A DNA stretch of 64,000 bases from Candidatus Pantoea bituminis (lineage in GTDB: Bacteria > Pseudomonadota > Gammaproteobacteria > Enterobacterales > Enterobacteriaceae). A program made the translations under genes and the position numbers. Below, one piece after another: positions 55,104 through 64,000 of this stretch. Every line of letters starts with the position of its first letter. Position 1 is the stretch's first letter. The stretch covers positions 2,356,001 through 2,420,000 of the forward strand of contig NZ_JAGTWO010000004.1 of NCBI RefSeq assembly GCF_018842675.1, read 5' to 3'. The notes under the pieces were generated by a model. It did no database searches, was not told the origin of the DNA, and saw only the letters and a program-made list of their open reading frames with translations.

Positions 55104-57164
55104 TCAGGCCTTGCGTAAAACCGGCACGCCAAGTTCGCGGAATTGATCGACGAAAACGGATGGTTGCTGCTTATCGAACATAAGAAACACCTGCTGGCGC
55201 GCGCGCGTCAGCGCAACATAAGCTAACCGGCGCTCTTCGGCATCCGGGAAAGCTTCTTCTTGCGGTAACAAGCCTTGCTCCATGATGGATTCGCGCGCCT
55301 CAGCCGGGAAGCCTTCTTTGCCCTGCTGTAATCCCAGTAAAATGACGTAATCTGCCTGCTGCCCTTTGCTGGCATGTATCGTCATAAACTCAAGTTTAAG
55401 TTTTGGCCATTTCGTTTTGGCCTTCTGCAAGACTTCCGGTAATAAATAGTGGTAACGCGCTAAAAGCAATATCCGCTCGTCGGGTTTGGCGTAGCCACTC
55501 AATTTATTCAACAGCGGTTCAAGCTGATCTTGCGATAAAAGCGCTATCGATTTCTTATTGCCTTTGATTAGGCTGTTAAGCGGCTTACGCAACTGATGAG
55601 GATTTTGCTGAATGAAACGGTTGGCAATATCACCAATGCGATCGTTAAAGCGATAAGTGGTGTCCAACACACAGCGATCGCCTTCACCGAAATAGTGATG
55701 AAAAGCGGTAGTCAGACTCATTTCAGCTCCGCTAAAACGATAAATGGCTTGCCAGTCATCACCCACTGCAAACAGCGTCGTCCGTTTATTTTGCTGACGT
55801 AGCGCAGTTAACAAGGCCGCACGCTGCGGTGAAATGTCCTGGAACTCATCCACCAGAATATGCTTCCAGGGGCTGATGAAACGCCCTTTTTCAAGAATGG
55901 CTACTGCCTGATGAATTAAGCCAGAAAAGTCCACTGCGCCCTCTTCTTTCAGCGCTGTTTTCCAGGCCTTAAGCAGCGGAGCCATCAGCTTCACGCGTTT
56001 ACTGAACAGGTCACGCCTCTCTTCGCTCACGTCAGCTATCATCGCTGCCTGCGCACCACCATGCATACGCATTAATCCCAGCCAGCGTTCAAGGCGCGAT
56101 GACAGACGTTTCGCTAGAGCATCATCCTGCCAAAATGCACCTTCCGGCACTTCCCATTCCAACTCATCACGCAGCCATTGTCGCCAGCCGTTAGCTTGTG
56201 CTTTTTTCTCATTACACTGCTGACGCCATTCGGTAATCAGCAATTCACGACGCGCATCAGCATCGCTTTCTAATTTACTGATAAGAGGCTGTTTATTGCT
56301 GCCCTCGCGAATAATGTGCAGGGCTAATGAGTGGAACGTTCGTGCCTGAATCTCACCAGCGCCTAACCGGGACTGAATGCGATCGTTCATTTCGTCTGCT
56401 GCCTGACGACCAAACGCTAACAGTAAGATTTGATCCGGTGCCGAGAGTTTACGCTGCATCAGCCAGCCTGCACGCGCAACCAGCACCGAGGTTTTGCCGC
56501 TACCTGCTCCAGCCAGTACCAGCAGCGCATCCTCACCGTTAACCACGGCTTCACATTGCGAAGGATTGAGCGGTGTCGTTTCGACGGTGGAGAAGAAATC
56601 TTTATAGTGCGCCAGCATTTTCGCTGTCCAGTCACCATTGCGCACTTTTAATGCAACTTCGCCCTGATCCAGCCAGTGCTGGCAGAAGGCCCAATCCTCG
56701 CGGGTATGATCGAATTCAGTGAGGCGCGACAAAGGCAATGGCAAGGCGTCGAATTGCTTTACGATTTTCTCTTTTAATGACTGGAGCTCGCTTCGTTTTA
56801 TCCAACGATCCTGATCGCCAAACCCGTTGATCTCTTCACGCAAGGTATGAAGCACCTCACGACATACATCACTCATTTCGTGACTCCAACTTTGCCACGA
56901 TTGCAGAAGGTAATGATGAAAACGCTGCGTTTCCTGCCATTCGGTGCCGTGCAGTCGCACCACTTTATCTTCAGCTAATAAGAACTCAAGTTCGCCCCAC
57001 ACCAATCCGCGCTTGCAGGTAATATTCAGCAATTGGTTAAAAGGAATTAAATACTCATGCTTATCCCCGCTCACTTCTACGCCAGCGGCGAGTAAACGAA
57101 CCCGATTATAAGGATGTTGAGCAAGTCGCTTGCCCATGGATGTTGCTTTCAGTTCCACGTCCAC
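55104..57164 (-). CDS. helD: DNA helicase IV
   Basis: UvrD/Rep-type superfamily I helicase of 686 aa. Walker A is in LLVLAGAGSGKTSVLVARAG, the DExx box in ILVDEFQDIS, with motif III GDDWQAIYRFSG and motif VI VALTRARQQ. The N-terminal about 200 residues are the HelD-specific domain. 3'-5' unwinding. Convergent with mgsA (stops next to each other). Confidence 0.95.
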   Translation of the reverse strand: MDVELKATSMGKRLAQHPYNRVRLLAAGVEVSGDKHEYLIPFNQLLNITCKRGLVWGELEFLLAEDKVVRLHGTEWQETQRFHHYLLQSWQSWSHEMSDVCREVLHTLREEINGFGDQDRWIKRSELQSLKEKIVKQFDALPLPLSRLTEFDHTREDWAFCQHWLDQGEVALKVRNGDWTAKMLAHYKDFFSTVETTPLNPSQCEAVVNGEDALLVLAGAGSGKTSVLVARAGWLMQRKLSAPDQILLLAFGRQAADEMNDRIQSRLGAGEIQARTFHSLALHIIREGSNKQPLISKLESDADARRELLITEWRQQCNEKKAQANGWRQWLRDELEWEVPEGAFWQDDALAKRLSSRLERWLGLMRMHGGAQAAMIADVSEERRDLFSKRVKLMAPLLKAWKTALKEEGAVDFSGLIHQAVAILEKGRFISPWKHILVDEFQDISPQRAALLTALRQQNKRTTLFAVGDDWQAIYRFSGAEMSLTTAFHHYFGEGDRCVLDTTYRFNDRIGDIANRFIQQNPHQLRKPLNSLIKGNKKSIALLSQDQLEPLLNKLSGYAKPDERILLLARYHYLLPEVLQKAKTKWPKLKLEFMTIHASKGQQADYVILLGLQQGKEGFPAEARESIMEQGLLPQEEAFPDAEERRLAYVALTRARQQVFLMFDKQQPSVFVDQFRELGVPVLRKA

Positions 57165-57281
57165 ACCAACGACTAAGAAAAGGATTATGCGGAGTTTACC
57201 TGTCAGACACTTGGCGCTCCAGCCTTAAAACAGGCTAAACTTGGCGGCACATCTTGCGAAATGCAAAAGGAAAAGATTGTC

Positions 57282-57725
57282 ATGCGCACCGTTTTAAATA
57301 TTCTCAACTTCGTCTTGGGCGGTTTTTTCACCACGCTGAGCTGGCTTTTTGCCACGCTGGTCACCATCGTCTTGATTTTTACGCTGCCACTAACGCGTTC
57401 CTGTTGGGAGATCACTAAGCTGTCATTGCTGCCTTTCGGTAATGAAGCGGTGCATGTGGATGTACTGCGTCCTGATGAAAAGAGCCATATCCTGAACAGC
57501 GGCGGTACCTTACTGAATATTTTATGGTTGCTGTTTTTTGGCTGGTGGTTATGTCTGGCGCACATCTCTGCGGGCATCGTTCAATGCCTGACAATTATTG
57601 GTATTCCGGTCGGCATTGCTAACTTCAAGATTGCCGCTATCGCACTATGGCCGGTGGGACGCCGCGTCGTTTCGGTTGAGGAGGCGCGTGCCGCACGCGA
57701 AGCCAATGCCCGTCGTCGCCATTAA
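57282..57725 (+). CDS. yccF: YccF family inner-membrane protein
   Basis: Protein of 147 aa with the ATG at 57282 (MRTVLNILNFVLGG), as in E. coli. Two YccF repeats of membrane helix plus LTRSCWEITKLSLLPFGNEA and NFKIAAIALWPVGRRVV. Function unknown. It ends 1 bp before yccS. Confidence 0.92.
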   Translation: MRTVLNILNFVLGGFFTTLSWLFATLVTIVLIFTLPLTRSCWEITKLSLLPFGNEAVHVDVLRPDEKSHILNSGGTLLNILWLLFFGWWLCLAHISAGIVQCLTIIGIPVGIANFKIAAIALWPVGRRVVSVEEARAAREANARRRH

Positions 57726-57726
57726 T

Positions 57727-59868
57727 ATGATGTCGAAATCGCTGCCTGGCTGGCGGCAATATTTGTTCAACAGCACCTGGCGCTATTTGTTGCGCATCTT
57801 TTTTGCCCTGGCTGGATGTGCAGCGGTGCCATGGTGGTTGAATCAAATCGAATGGACCATTCCGCTTACTTTGGGCGTAGTGGCTGCCGCGCTGGCAGAT
57901 TTAGATGATCGCCTGACGGGTCGCCTGAAAAATTTACTGATTACGCTGCTATGCTTTTGCATCGCTTCCGTTTCCGTTGAACTGCTTTTCCCGCACCCCA
58001 TTGCTTTCATTATTGGTTTGGCGCTCTCTAGCTGGGGATTCATCCTGCTGGGTGCATTGGGGCAACGTTATGCCACTATCGCCTTTGGTGCCCTTCTCAT
58101 CGCTGTTTACACCATGCTTGGCATCGGCCTGTTTGAGCAATGGTATATGCAGCCCATGCTGCTATTGCTGGGCGCGCTATGGTACAACCTGCTGACGTTA
58201 CTGGGCCACATGATGTTTCCGGTACGGCCCGTTCAAGAACAACTGGCGGGCAGCTATTCGCAATTGGCGCGTTATCTTGAAGCCAAAGCCAATTTGTTCG
58301 ATCCCGATGCGAATGAGCATGATGACGCTTCGTTAATCAATAATGCAATGGTGAACAGCCAGCTGGTGGCGCAACTCAACCTGACCAAAACAACATTGCA
58401 GAGTCGTTTACGCGGTGACCGCGGCTCTCGGGGAACGCGTCGCAGCTTGCATTATTACTTCGTGGCGCAGGACATTCATGAACGCGCCAGCTCATCACAT
58501 TTGCAATACCATTTATTACGCGGTGACTGGCGTTACAACGAAATTCTGTTCCGCTTCCAGCGTCTGTTGAATATGCAAGCTCAGGCTTGTCGGCAGCTGG
58601 CGCAATCTATTTTGATGCGTGAGCGCTGGGAACATGATGGTCGCTTTGAGCGGGCCTTTGATCGTTTGCAAAAAGCGATAGAAAGGCTGGAACAGCGCGA
58701 GCCGGAAGCCACACATATCCGCGCACTTTATTGGTTATTACGAAACTTGCAGGCGATTGACGCTCAGCTGGCATCCATTGAATCGGAGCAAGCGCTGGGC
58801 GGAGACGATCCACAACACAGTGATAATCTGCTGTCCCGTGAAGGATTAAGTGGATGGAGTGATATTCGACTGCGATTCAGTCGTCATTTATCACCCTCTT
58901 CCGCCCTGTTTCGCCATGCGGTGCGTATGTCAGTGGTTCTGTGTATTGGTTATAGTTTTATACAGATCACCGGGGTTGAGCGCGGCTATTGGATCTTGCT
59001 CACTAGCCTGTTTGTCTGTCAGCCCAATTACAATGCCACACAGCGGCGACTGGCATTACGTATCGGCGGTACGCTGGCGGGAATCGCTATTGGTTTGCCG
59101 GTACTGTGGTTAGTGCCTTCCGTCGAAGGCCAGTTGATTTTGATTGTGCTGAGCGGTGTGCTGTTTTTCGCTTTTCGCCAGGTGCAATACGCGCAAGCGA
59201 CGCTCTTTATCACTTTATTAGTATTACTCTGCTTTAACCTACTGGGCGAAGGGTTTGAAATTGCCCTGCCGCGTGTCGTTGATACCTTGCTGGGCTGCGC
59301 TCTGGCATGGTTTGCGGTGGCATTTATCTGGCCTGACTGGCGTTTCCGTCAATTACCTGCTGTCGCTGAACGCACCTTAAATGCGAATTGCCGCTATCTT
59401 GATGCAATCATGGAGCAATATCATCAAGGCAAAGATAATCGGCTGGCTTACCGTATTGCTCGCCGTGATGCTCATAACGCTGATGCAGAACTGGCTTCGG
59501 TGGTGTCAAATATGAGCAGCGAGACGCGGCCGGACCAAAAAACGCGGGAGTCTGCCTTTCAGTTGCTCTGCCTTAATCACTCATTTCTTAGCTACATTTC
59601 TGCTCTTGGTGCGCATCGCGACAAAATCTCAGAACCTGAACTCCTCCAATTGCTGGATGATACCGTTTGTTATGTTGAGGACGTTTTACAAATAGATACC
59701 GTTACCGATAGTCAAGCTGAAGCGATGCGCGTTTCGCTCGCTCAACGTATTACTGAACTGGCTACCGATCCGGAAACGCGTGCGCCGCTGGTGTTACAAC
59801 AGTTGGGATTGCTGGTTTCGCTGTTACCCGATATTGCACGCCTGCGTCGCACGCTGGTCAGGCATTAA
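57727..59868 (+). CDS. yccS: FUSC-family inner-membrane protein YccS
   Basis: Protein of 713 aa from ATG 57727. Two blocks of about six helices (residues about 20-190 and 395-520) around soluble domains, the YccS/YhfK/FUSC layout. GQRYATIAFGALLIAVYTMLG and QPNYNATQRRLALRIGGTLAG are signatures. Suspected efflux-like transporter with no proven substrate. Confidence 0.92.
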   Translation: MMSKSLPGWRQYLFNSTWRYLLRIFFALAGCAAVPWWLNQIEWTIPLTLGVVAAALADLDDRLTGRLKNLLITLLCFCIASVSVELLFPHPIAFIIGLALSSWGFILLGALGQRYATIAFGALLIAVYTMLGIGLFEQWYMQPMLLLLGALWYNLLTLLGHMMFPVRPVQEQLAGSYSQLARYLEAKANLFDPDANEHDDASLINNAMVNSQLVAQLNLTKTTLQSRLRGDRGSRGTRRSLHYYFVAQDIHERASSSHLQYHLLRGDWRYNEILFRFQRLLNMQAQACRQLAQSILMRERWEHDGRFERAFDRLQKAIERLEQREPEATHIRALYWLLRNLQAIDAQLASIESEQALGGDDPQHSDNLLSREGLSGWSDIRLRFSRHLSPSSALFRHAVRMSVVLCIGYSFIQITGVERGYWILLTSLFVCQPNYNATQRRLALRIGGTLAGIAIGLPVLWLVPSVEGQLILIVLSGVLFFAFRQVQYAQATLFITLLVLLCFNLLGEGFEIALPRVVDTLLGCALAWFAVAFIWPDWRFRQLPAVAERTLNANCRYLDAIMEQYHQGKDNRLAYRIARRDAHNADAELASVVSNMSSETRPDQKTRESAFQLLCLNHSFLSYISALGAHRDKISEPELLQLLDDTVCYVEDVLQIDTVTDSQAEAMRVSLAQRITELATDPETRAPLVLQQLGLLVSLLPDIARLRRTLVRH

Positions 59869-59891
59869 CGCCCTGAACCTTCCGTACCAGA

Positions 59892-60494
59892 CTAGCGCTT
59901 AACAGTATCCTTATACCATTCACTCAACTCAGCCCTTACCGCTGGCGGTAAGGCTGCATGGTGATGACCTGAGATAGCACCCTGCAACGCCAGCAAAGTA
60001 TTCAAGCCAATATGCTTGTTAATTGCTTTTAACTTGAGCCAACATTGTTTAGCCCCCATTTCACGCAAATGCTTCACTGTGCAGATTCCAGCTTCTCGCA
60101 AAAGCATCTCAATTCGAAGGCTGAGATTAGGCAAATCTTTTAATCTCAGTGAGACATGTCTTGTCAATAACTCACCTTGGGCAGCCTGAAGCGCAGACGC
60201 CGAGAGCGCAAGAAGGTGCTCAGCGTTTTGCCACAGGGCCTCGTCAACTTTGAAATAGTTTAGGCTGACGGGTAAACCGCGTTTGCGAAAGATCAATGGC
60301 TCTAAAGGGCGTTCAATAACATACTCACGTAACGCTTCACTGGCGCGCAGATAGAGTTCGTCCTCATTCACCAATGCGAAAACGACCTTTTCTACGGCTA
60401 ACGTGTACCCCCCAAATTGTGTGCGTGATTCTATTTTTCCTAATGGTGACAAGCATTCTTTTGAACGTTCAATAACCTGATGTACTTTCTTCAT
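59892..60494 (-). CDS. sxy: Competence/CRP-S regulator Sxy (TfoX)
   Basis: Protein of 200 aa with an N-terminal TfoX domain (SRTQFGGYTLAVEKVVFALVNEDELYLRA) and a C-terminal helix-hairpin-helix-like domain (LRIEMLLREAGICTVKHLREMGA). Works with CRP at CRP-S promoters of competence genes. A candidate CRP-S site lies upstream. Confidence 0.93.
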   Translation of the reverse strand: MKKVHQVIERSKECLSPLGKIESRTQFGGYTLAVEKVVFALVNEDELYLRASEALREYVIERPLEPLIFRKRGLPVSLNYFKVDEALWQNAEHLLALSASALQAAQGELLTRHVSLRLKDLPNLSLRIEMLLREAGICTVKHLREMGAKQCWLKLKAINKHIGLNTLLALQGAISGHHHAALPPAVRAELSEWYKDTVKR

Positions 60495-60612
60495 AGTCCC
60501 ACCTCCATGTACAGGAAATTTCTCAAATAGCTTTGTATTCAGCCACTTAGAAGATAAGAAAAAGTGATAACAGGTTCAATGAATAAATGCATTCTTGCCC
60601 AACCTTGTGTCG

Positions 60613-60635
60613 TTTTTGCGAGCTGCTGTCAGAAA
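60613..60635. promoter_or_regulatory. Weak candidate CRP-S site upstream of sxy
   Basis: TTTTTGCGAGCTGCTGTCAGAAA has the TTTTGCGA half of CRP-S sites and a poorer second half. In E. coli sxy is autoregulated from such a site. About 120 bp from the sxy start. Confidence 0.3.
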
Positions 60636-60664
60636 TTTGGGTTGATCTTTATGCGGGATGACAT

Positions 60665-60684
60665 TACTGTATATTCATACAGTC
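60665..60684 (+). promoter_or_regulatory. LexA (SOS) box of sulA
   Basis: TACTGTATATTCATACAGTC contains CTGT-N8-ACAG, the exact LexA core, with A/T-rich middle. It lies about 20 bp before the sulA ATG at 60705. Confidence 0.92.
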
Positions 60685-60704
60685 AATTGTTGAGTGATTA
60701 ATTT

Positions 60705-61196
60705 ATGCGGACACAACATACGAATAATGCACGCGATGCTCACCGTTATGCGTCTTCATCCATGCCACAGCAAAACAGCGGCTGGATAACCGAGTTACGC
60801 TACAGCGAGCAACCGGGTATGATGCAAATGTTGCTGTTACCGCTGTTGCAGCAGTTAAGTCAGCAATCTCGCTGGCAGCTGTGGCTCACGCCAGCGCATA
60901 AACTCAATCGAGCATGGTTGCAGCAGTCAGGTTTGCCACTGGATAAAAGCATGCATATCGCTGATTCAGATCGGCTCAATGCTGTAGAAACAATGATTAA
61001 AGCGTTAAGAACGGGTAATTACAGCGTGGTACTGGCCTGGATTCCCTATGAACTGGATGAAGAAGAGCGTCGTGAACTTGAACGTGCGGCGGCTGAAGGT
61101 GAAGCTTTAGGGCTCATTTTGCGTTCGAGCAATCCTGTCGAAGCGCCTCTCCGACCACAAAACGCGCTAAAAATTCAGTCGGATTTGTTTCATTAA
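60705..61196 (+). CDS. sulA: SOS cell-division inhibitor SulA
   Basis: Protein of 163 aa that blocks FtsZ during DNA damage. GWITELRYSEQPGMMQMLLLPLLQQLSQQSRWQLWLTP (in two parts) matches SulA. The C-terminal tail, NALKIQSDLFH, ends in the family's His, used for Lon degradation. Order sxy-sulA-ompA as in E. coli. Confidence 0.94.
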   Translation: MRTQHTNNARDAHRYASSSMPQQNSGWITELRYSEQPGMMQMLLLPLLQQLSQQSRWQLWLTPAHKLNRAWLQQSGLPLDKSMHIADSDRLNAVETMIKALRTGNYSVVLAWIPYELDEEERRELERAAAEGEALGLILRSSNPVEAPLRPQNALKIQSDLFH

Positions 61197-61545
61197 GTAA
61201 AAATGGGATTTATCTCAGGCTATTTTTCTTATCGTTCATCGCTAAGCCACTGATTCTGTTACCTCCTGTATTGACAATGGCTTAGCACCTTTTTTACCCA
61301 TTTTGCGGTGGCGATAATACAAGGCCAATTGTTAGAATTTGTGTATAAACGGCTGTTTTTTTACAGTAGCGCCTCACATCATACTTGTAAGTTTCCAATC
61401 TCGTTGTAGACTTTATCTCGCCAGGGTGCTCAATAACCTCCGTTTTTTCGGTAGAGTCATAAGCGAGCGTTTTGACCCGGCGAAGGATTTAAACCAAGAG
61501 CAACCTTTTTGCTCATTGCCTATTTGGATGATAACGAGGCGCAAA
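61197..61545 (+). promoter_or_regulatory. Promoter and long leader of ompA
   Basis: 349 bp without a separate gene. The 3' part holds the untranslated leader, with GAGCAA-CCTTT-TTGCTC hairpin at about 61498-61514 and GAGGCGC ahead of the ATG. Such leaders stabilise ompA mRNA and are targeted by MicA-type small RNAs (family knowledge). Confidence 0.5.
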
Positions 61546-62613
61546 ATGAAAAAGACAGCTATCGCAATTGCAGTGGCACTGGCTGGCTTCGCTACCGTAG
61601 CGCAGGCCGCTCCGAAAGATGACACCTGGTATACCGGTGCTAAACTGGGCTGGTCTCAGTATCACGATACTGGTTACTACGGTAACGGTTACGAGAACAA
61701 TGACGGTCCAACTCATGAAAGCCAACTGGGTGCGGGTGCATTCCTTGGTTACCAGGCAAACCCATACCTGGGCTTCGAGCTGGGCTATGACTGGCTGGGT
61801 CGCATGCCTAACAAAGGCGACGTGACTAACGGCGCATTTAAAGCACAAGGCGTTCAGCTGGCTGCTAAACTGAGCTACCCAATTGCTGACGATCTGGACG
61901 TATATACTCGTCTGGGTGGTATGGTATGGCGCGCAGACTCTACTCAGACTAACCCAACGACTGGCCGCATCAGCGACCACGACACTGGTGTTTCTCCGCT
62001 GGCAGCAGTGGGTGTTGAGTACGCACTGACTCAAAACTGGGCTACTCGCCTGGACTACCAGTGGGTTAACAACATCGGTGACGCAGGTACCGTTGGTGCA
62101 CGTCCTGATAACACAATGCTGAGCGTAGGCGTTTCTTACCGCTTCGGTCAGGATGATGCTGCTCCAGCACCAGCTCCTGCTCCAGCGCCAGCACCTGTTG
62201 TTGAAACCAAGCGTTTCACTCTGAAATCTGACGTTCTGTTTACCTTCAACAAAGCTTCTCTGAAGCCAGAAGGTCAGCAAGCTCTGGATCAACTGTACAG
62301 CCAGCTGAGCTCAATGGATCCTAAAGATGGTTCCGTTGTTGTCCTGGGCTTTACCGATCGCATCGGTTCAGAGCAGTACAACCAGAAACTGTCTGAGAAA
62401 CGTGCTCAGTCAGTTGTAGATTACCTGGTATCTAAAGGCATCCCGTCTAACAAGATCTCTGCACGTGGCATGGGTGAATCTAACCCAGTTACTGGCAACA
62501 CTTGTGATAGCGTGAAAGGCCGTAACGCCCTGATCGACTGCCTGGCACCAGATCGTCGTGTAGAAATCGACGTTAAAGGTATCAAAGACGTAGTAACTCA
62601 GCCTCAGGCTTAA
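61546..62613 (+). CDS. ompA: Outer-membrane protein OmpA
   Basis: Precursor of 355 aa. Signal peptide of 21 residues ([21 protein letters not shown]), eight-strand barrel (about 22-195), an Ala-Pro linker near 205-220, and the peptidoglycan-binding domain with [20 protein letters not shown] and [20 protein letters not shown]. Codon use is strongly biased as in other highly expressed genes, unlike its neighbours. Start set by the signal peptide. Confidence 0.97.
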   Translation: MKKTAIAIAVALAGFATVAQAAPKDDTWYTGAKLGWSQYHDTGYYGNGYENNDGPTHESQLGAGAFLGYQANPYLGFELGYDWLGRMPNKGDVTNGAFKAQGVQLAAKLSYPIADDLDVYTRLGGMVWRADSTQTNPTTGRISDHDTGVSPLAAVGVEYALTQNWATRLDYQWVNNIGDAGTVGARPDNTMLSVGVSYRFGQDDAAPAPAPAPAPAPVVETKRFTLKSDVLFTFNKASLKPEGQQALDQLYSQLSSMDPKDGSVVVLGFTDRIGSEQYNQKLSEKRAQSVVDYLVSKGIPSNKISARGMGESNPVTGNTCDSVKGRNALIDCLAPDRRVEIDVKGIKDVVTQPQA

Positions 62614-62626
62614 GTTAATACGTAAG

Positions 62627-62653
62627 AAAAACCCCGCTCAGGCGGGGTTTTTT
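62627..62653 (+). terminator. Intrinsic terminator of ompA
   Basis: AACCCCGC-TCAG-GCGGGGTT followed by TTTTTG, 18 bp after the stop. Confidence 0.9.
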
Positions 62654-62701
62654 GTATCTGGTGATCATGCTGGAAAAATAAAGCAATAATTCAGAAGGCC
62701 G

Positions 62702-63169
62702 TTATTCATTTTCTGTACTCGATTTCCCCAAAATAGCCTGCAGATCTTGTTTAAGGCTCGACATCTGGGTTGCATACTTCTCTTTGCGCTCTGCATCTTC
62801 AATCAATTGCACAATGGTTTCAGACAAAGTGCTGTTCCGCCGTTGCGCTAGCCCTGCCAGTCTTTGCCAAACCAGGTACTCCAAATCGATAGATTTTTTG
62901 CGGGTATGTTGATGCTCGGCGTTAAAATGACGCTTTCGGCGCGCGCGGATGGTCTGCTTAAGGCGGTTATCCAAATCAGGATGAATATGCTGGGCAATCC
63001 ATTCACCCACATCTACCGGATGGTTTTCCATCGCCAACAGCACGTCTACCGCAGCTTTCGCCGCACTTAACTCAAGGTGACGCGTGATCAGTTCACCTTC
63101 CCGATGCTTTTTCACCAGGTATTTCCATTTCCATCCACATTCAAGATTTTCGAGTTGCTGGTATTTCAT
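62702..63169 (-). CDS. matP: Ter macrodomain organiser MatP
   Basis: DNA-binding protein of 155 aa from ATG 63169 ([26 protein letters not shown]). The C-terminal ribbon-helix-helix ([28 protein letters not shown] in parts) binds matS sites and condenses the Ter region. A longer in-frame reading upstream is not conserved. Confidence 0.94.
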   Translation of the reverse strand: MKYQQLENLECGWKWKYLVKKHREGELITRHLELSAAKAAVDVLLAMENHPVDVGEWIAQHIHPDLDNRLKQTIRARRKRHFNAEHQHTRKKSIDLEYLVWQRLAGLAQRRNSTLSETIVQLIEDAERKEKYATQMSSLKQDLQAILGKSSTENE

Positions 63170-63339
63170 CGGAATCTCATCGTGATCACGTAACGATCTA
63201 AGAATAACAGCTTTTTTCCCGGATGTAGCAACGAAAAACATGTTGCCGCCGTCACATCTTCAATTGGAACTCTGCCGTGATTAACAAGGGTGATTCCTGT
63301 ATAATCGCGCTTTTCTTCAATCAGATAAATGCGATTATT

Positions 63340-64000
63340 TTGACCAGCACTCAACTTACGTGGCAAAACTTACAGCCGGATAGTTCGCAATACCAATCCG
63401 TATTCTCCCGAATTGCTGATGAAGAGACCGATTCACTCGCATCGGTTCAGCCTCGGCTGCTCAATGCGCTGGCGCATTTACATCATCAAACACAAGGTTT
63501 TCCTCTGTTGTTAATTCGCAGTCAGGAAAATCGAGATTATCTTTCGCTTATTGCGCAAACTGCACAACGCTTCTCGGCTAATGCAGCCACATTATTTGGC
63601 GGTGATTACCATATCATTGCAGATAACGTCACGTTGCAACCGCCTTCCAATAAAGATCGCCCTTTTACCAGTCAAGGTGAAGTGCATTTTGCGGAATGGA
63701 TTGAGATGGAGCAATTGTTTGGCTGCGTTCGTTCACATAAAGATCGCATTCAGCTTGAGCCAGGTTTAATTCACCGTGCCAACGGCGGTACGCTAATTTT
63801 GTCGTTACGCTCCTTTCTGGCGCAGCCGCTGCTGTGGATGCGCCTGAAAAAATGCGTTGAGCAAGGTTTCGTTGACTGGATTTCTCAGGATGAACGACGC
63901 CCGCTACCGGTGTCGATTCCACCTCTTCCACTTCAGCTTAATCTGGTGCTTTGTGGCGATCGCGAAGCCTTAGCTGAATTTCAGGAGCTCGATCCTGAAA
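63340..64000 (+). CDS. ycbZ: Lon-like ATP-dependent protease YcbZ/LonH, N-terminal part
   Basis: Open frame from TTG 63340 to the window end (220 codons), the N-terminal part of YcbZ. LTSTQLTWQNLQPDSSQYQ lines up with the E. coli start, so TTG is the likely start; no ATG is near. EWIEMEQLFGCVRSHKDRI and GLIHRANGGTLILSLRSFLAQPLLWMRLK are conserved. The protease domain lies beyond the window. Confidence 0.92.
   Translation, partial: MTSTQLTWQNLQPDSSQYQSVFSRIADEETDSLASVQPRLLNALAHLHHQTQGFPLLLIRSQENRDYLSLIAQTAQRFSANAATLFGGDYHIIADNVTLQPPSNKDRPFTSQGEVHFAEWIEMEQLFGCVRSHKDRIQLEPGLIHRANGGTLILSLRSFLAQPLLWMRLKKCVEQGFVDWISQDERRPLPVSIPPLPLQLNLVLCGDREALAEFQELDPE

Overview
The window reads as chromosomal DNA of a plant- or environment-associated Enterobacterales, most likely family Erwiniaceae (Pantoea/Erwinia-like). 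Three things support this. Many blocks keep Escherichia coli gene order: glyW-cysT-leuZ/pgsA/uvrC/uvrY/yecF/sdiA; rutR/rutABCD-FG/yciG-like/wrbA/yccJ/agp/serT/yccA/tusE/yccX/rlmI/hspQ/yccU/yccT/mgsA/helD/yccF/yccS/sxy/sulA/ompA/matP/ycbZ. A luxI-type gene sits beside the sdiA orthologue, an arrangement reported for Pantoea and Erwinia. A complete-looking aryl-polyene (APE) pigment locus is present. The species cannot be fixed from the sequence alone.

Layout. 1-1.3 kb: a Fur-box-preceded TonB-dependent siderophore receptor, cut by the window edge. 1.45-14.9 kb: a 16-gene minus-strand APE operon, apeC to apeR, whose genes overlap or nearly touch and which ends in an intrinsic terminator. 15.2-20.6 kb: a lipoprotein, then a MarR-regulated three-part efflux operon (EmrB-like MFS, HlyD/EmrA adaptor, OprM-like outer-membrane factor). 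20.7-27.6 kb: accessory genes, namely an AraC regulator with a DUF2000 protein, a YmgB-like protein, a SulP transporter, small membrane and lipoprotein genes, a LacI-type sensor lacking its DNA-binding domain, and two tandem DUF421 membrane proteins with C-terminal CxxC pairs. 27.7-33.5 kb: three tRNAs, pgsA, uvrC, uvrY, yecF, then an AHL synthase and SdiA with a perfect 20-bp lux-box-like palindrome between them. 34-38.1 kb: DUF4396 protein, extensin-like protein, cycA and a DUF457 membrane hydrolase. 38.2-44.1 kb: pyrimidine-catabolic rut region with readable NtrC, RutR and sigma-54 sites, lacking rutE. 44.1-64 kb: mostly the conserved E. coli-like backbone, including an unusual Agp with a TolA-like tail, two tandem tRNA-Ser(UGA) genes, LexA-controlled sulA, ompA, matP and the start of ycbZ.

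Assembly warning. Ten genes, and possibly an eleventh, carry single-base frameshifts (apeH, apeE, apeD, small lipoprotein 24735, DUF4396, DUF457, YciG-like, aldehyde dehydrogenase, rlmI, mgsA; possibly apeM). Every one is repaired by adding one base, nearly always to a short homopolymer. This one-sided pattern looks like consensus error from a homopolymer-sensitive sequencing method rather than gene decay. Spans given for these genes are the repaired reading, so they differ from simple ORF boundaries.

I saw no integrase, transposase, IS element, CRISPR array, rRNA or phage module. The most interesting biology is the sdiA-linked AHL system with its palindrome, the Agp tail, the LacI-like sensor without a DNA-binding head, the zinc-ribbon DUF421 pair, and a candidate small RNA upstream of the ymgB-like gene.
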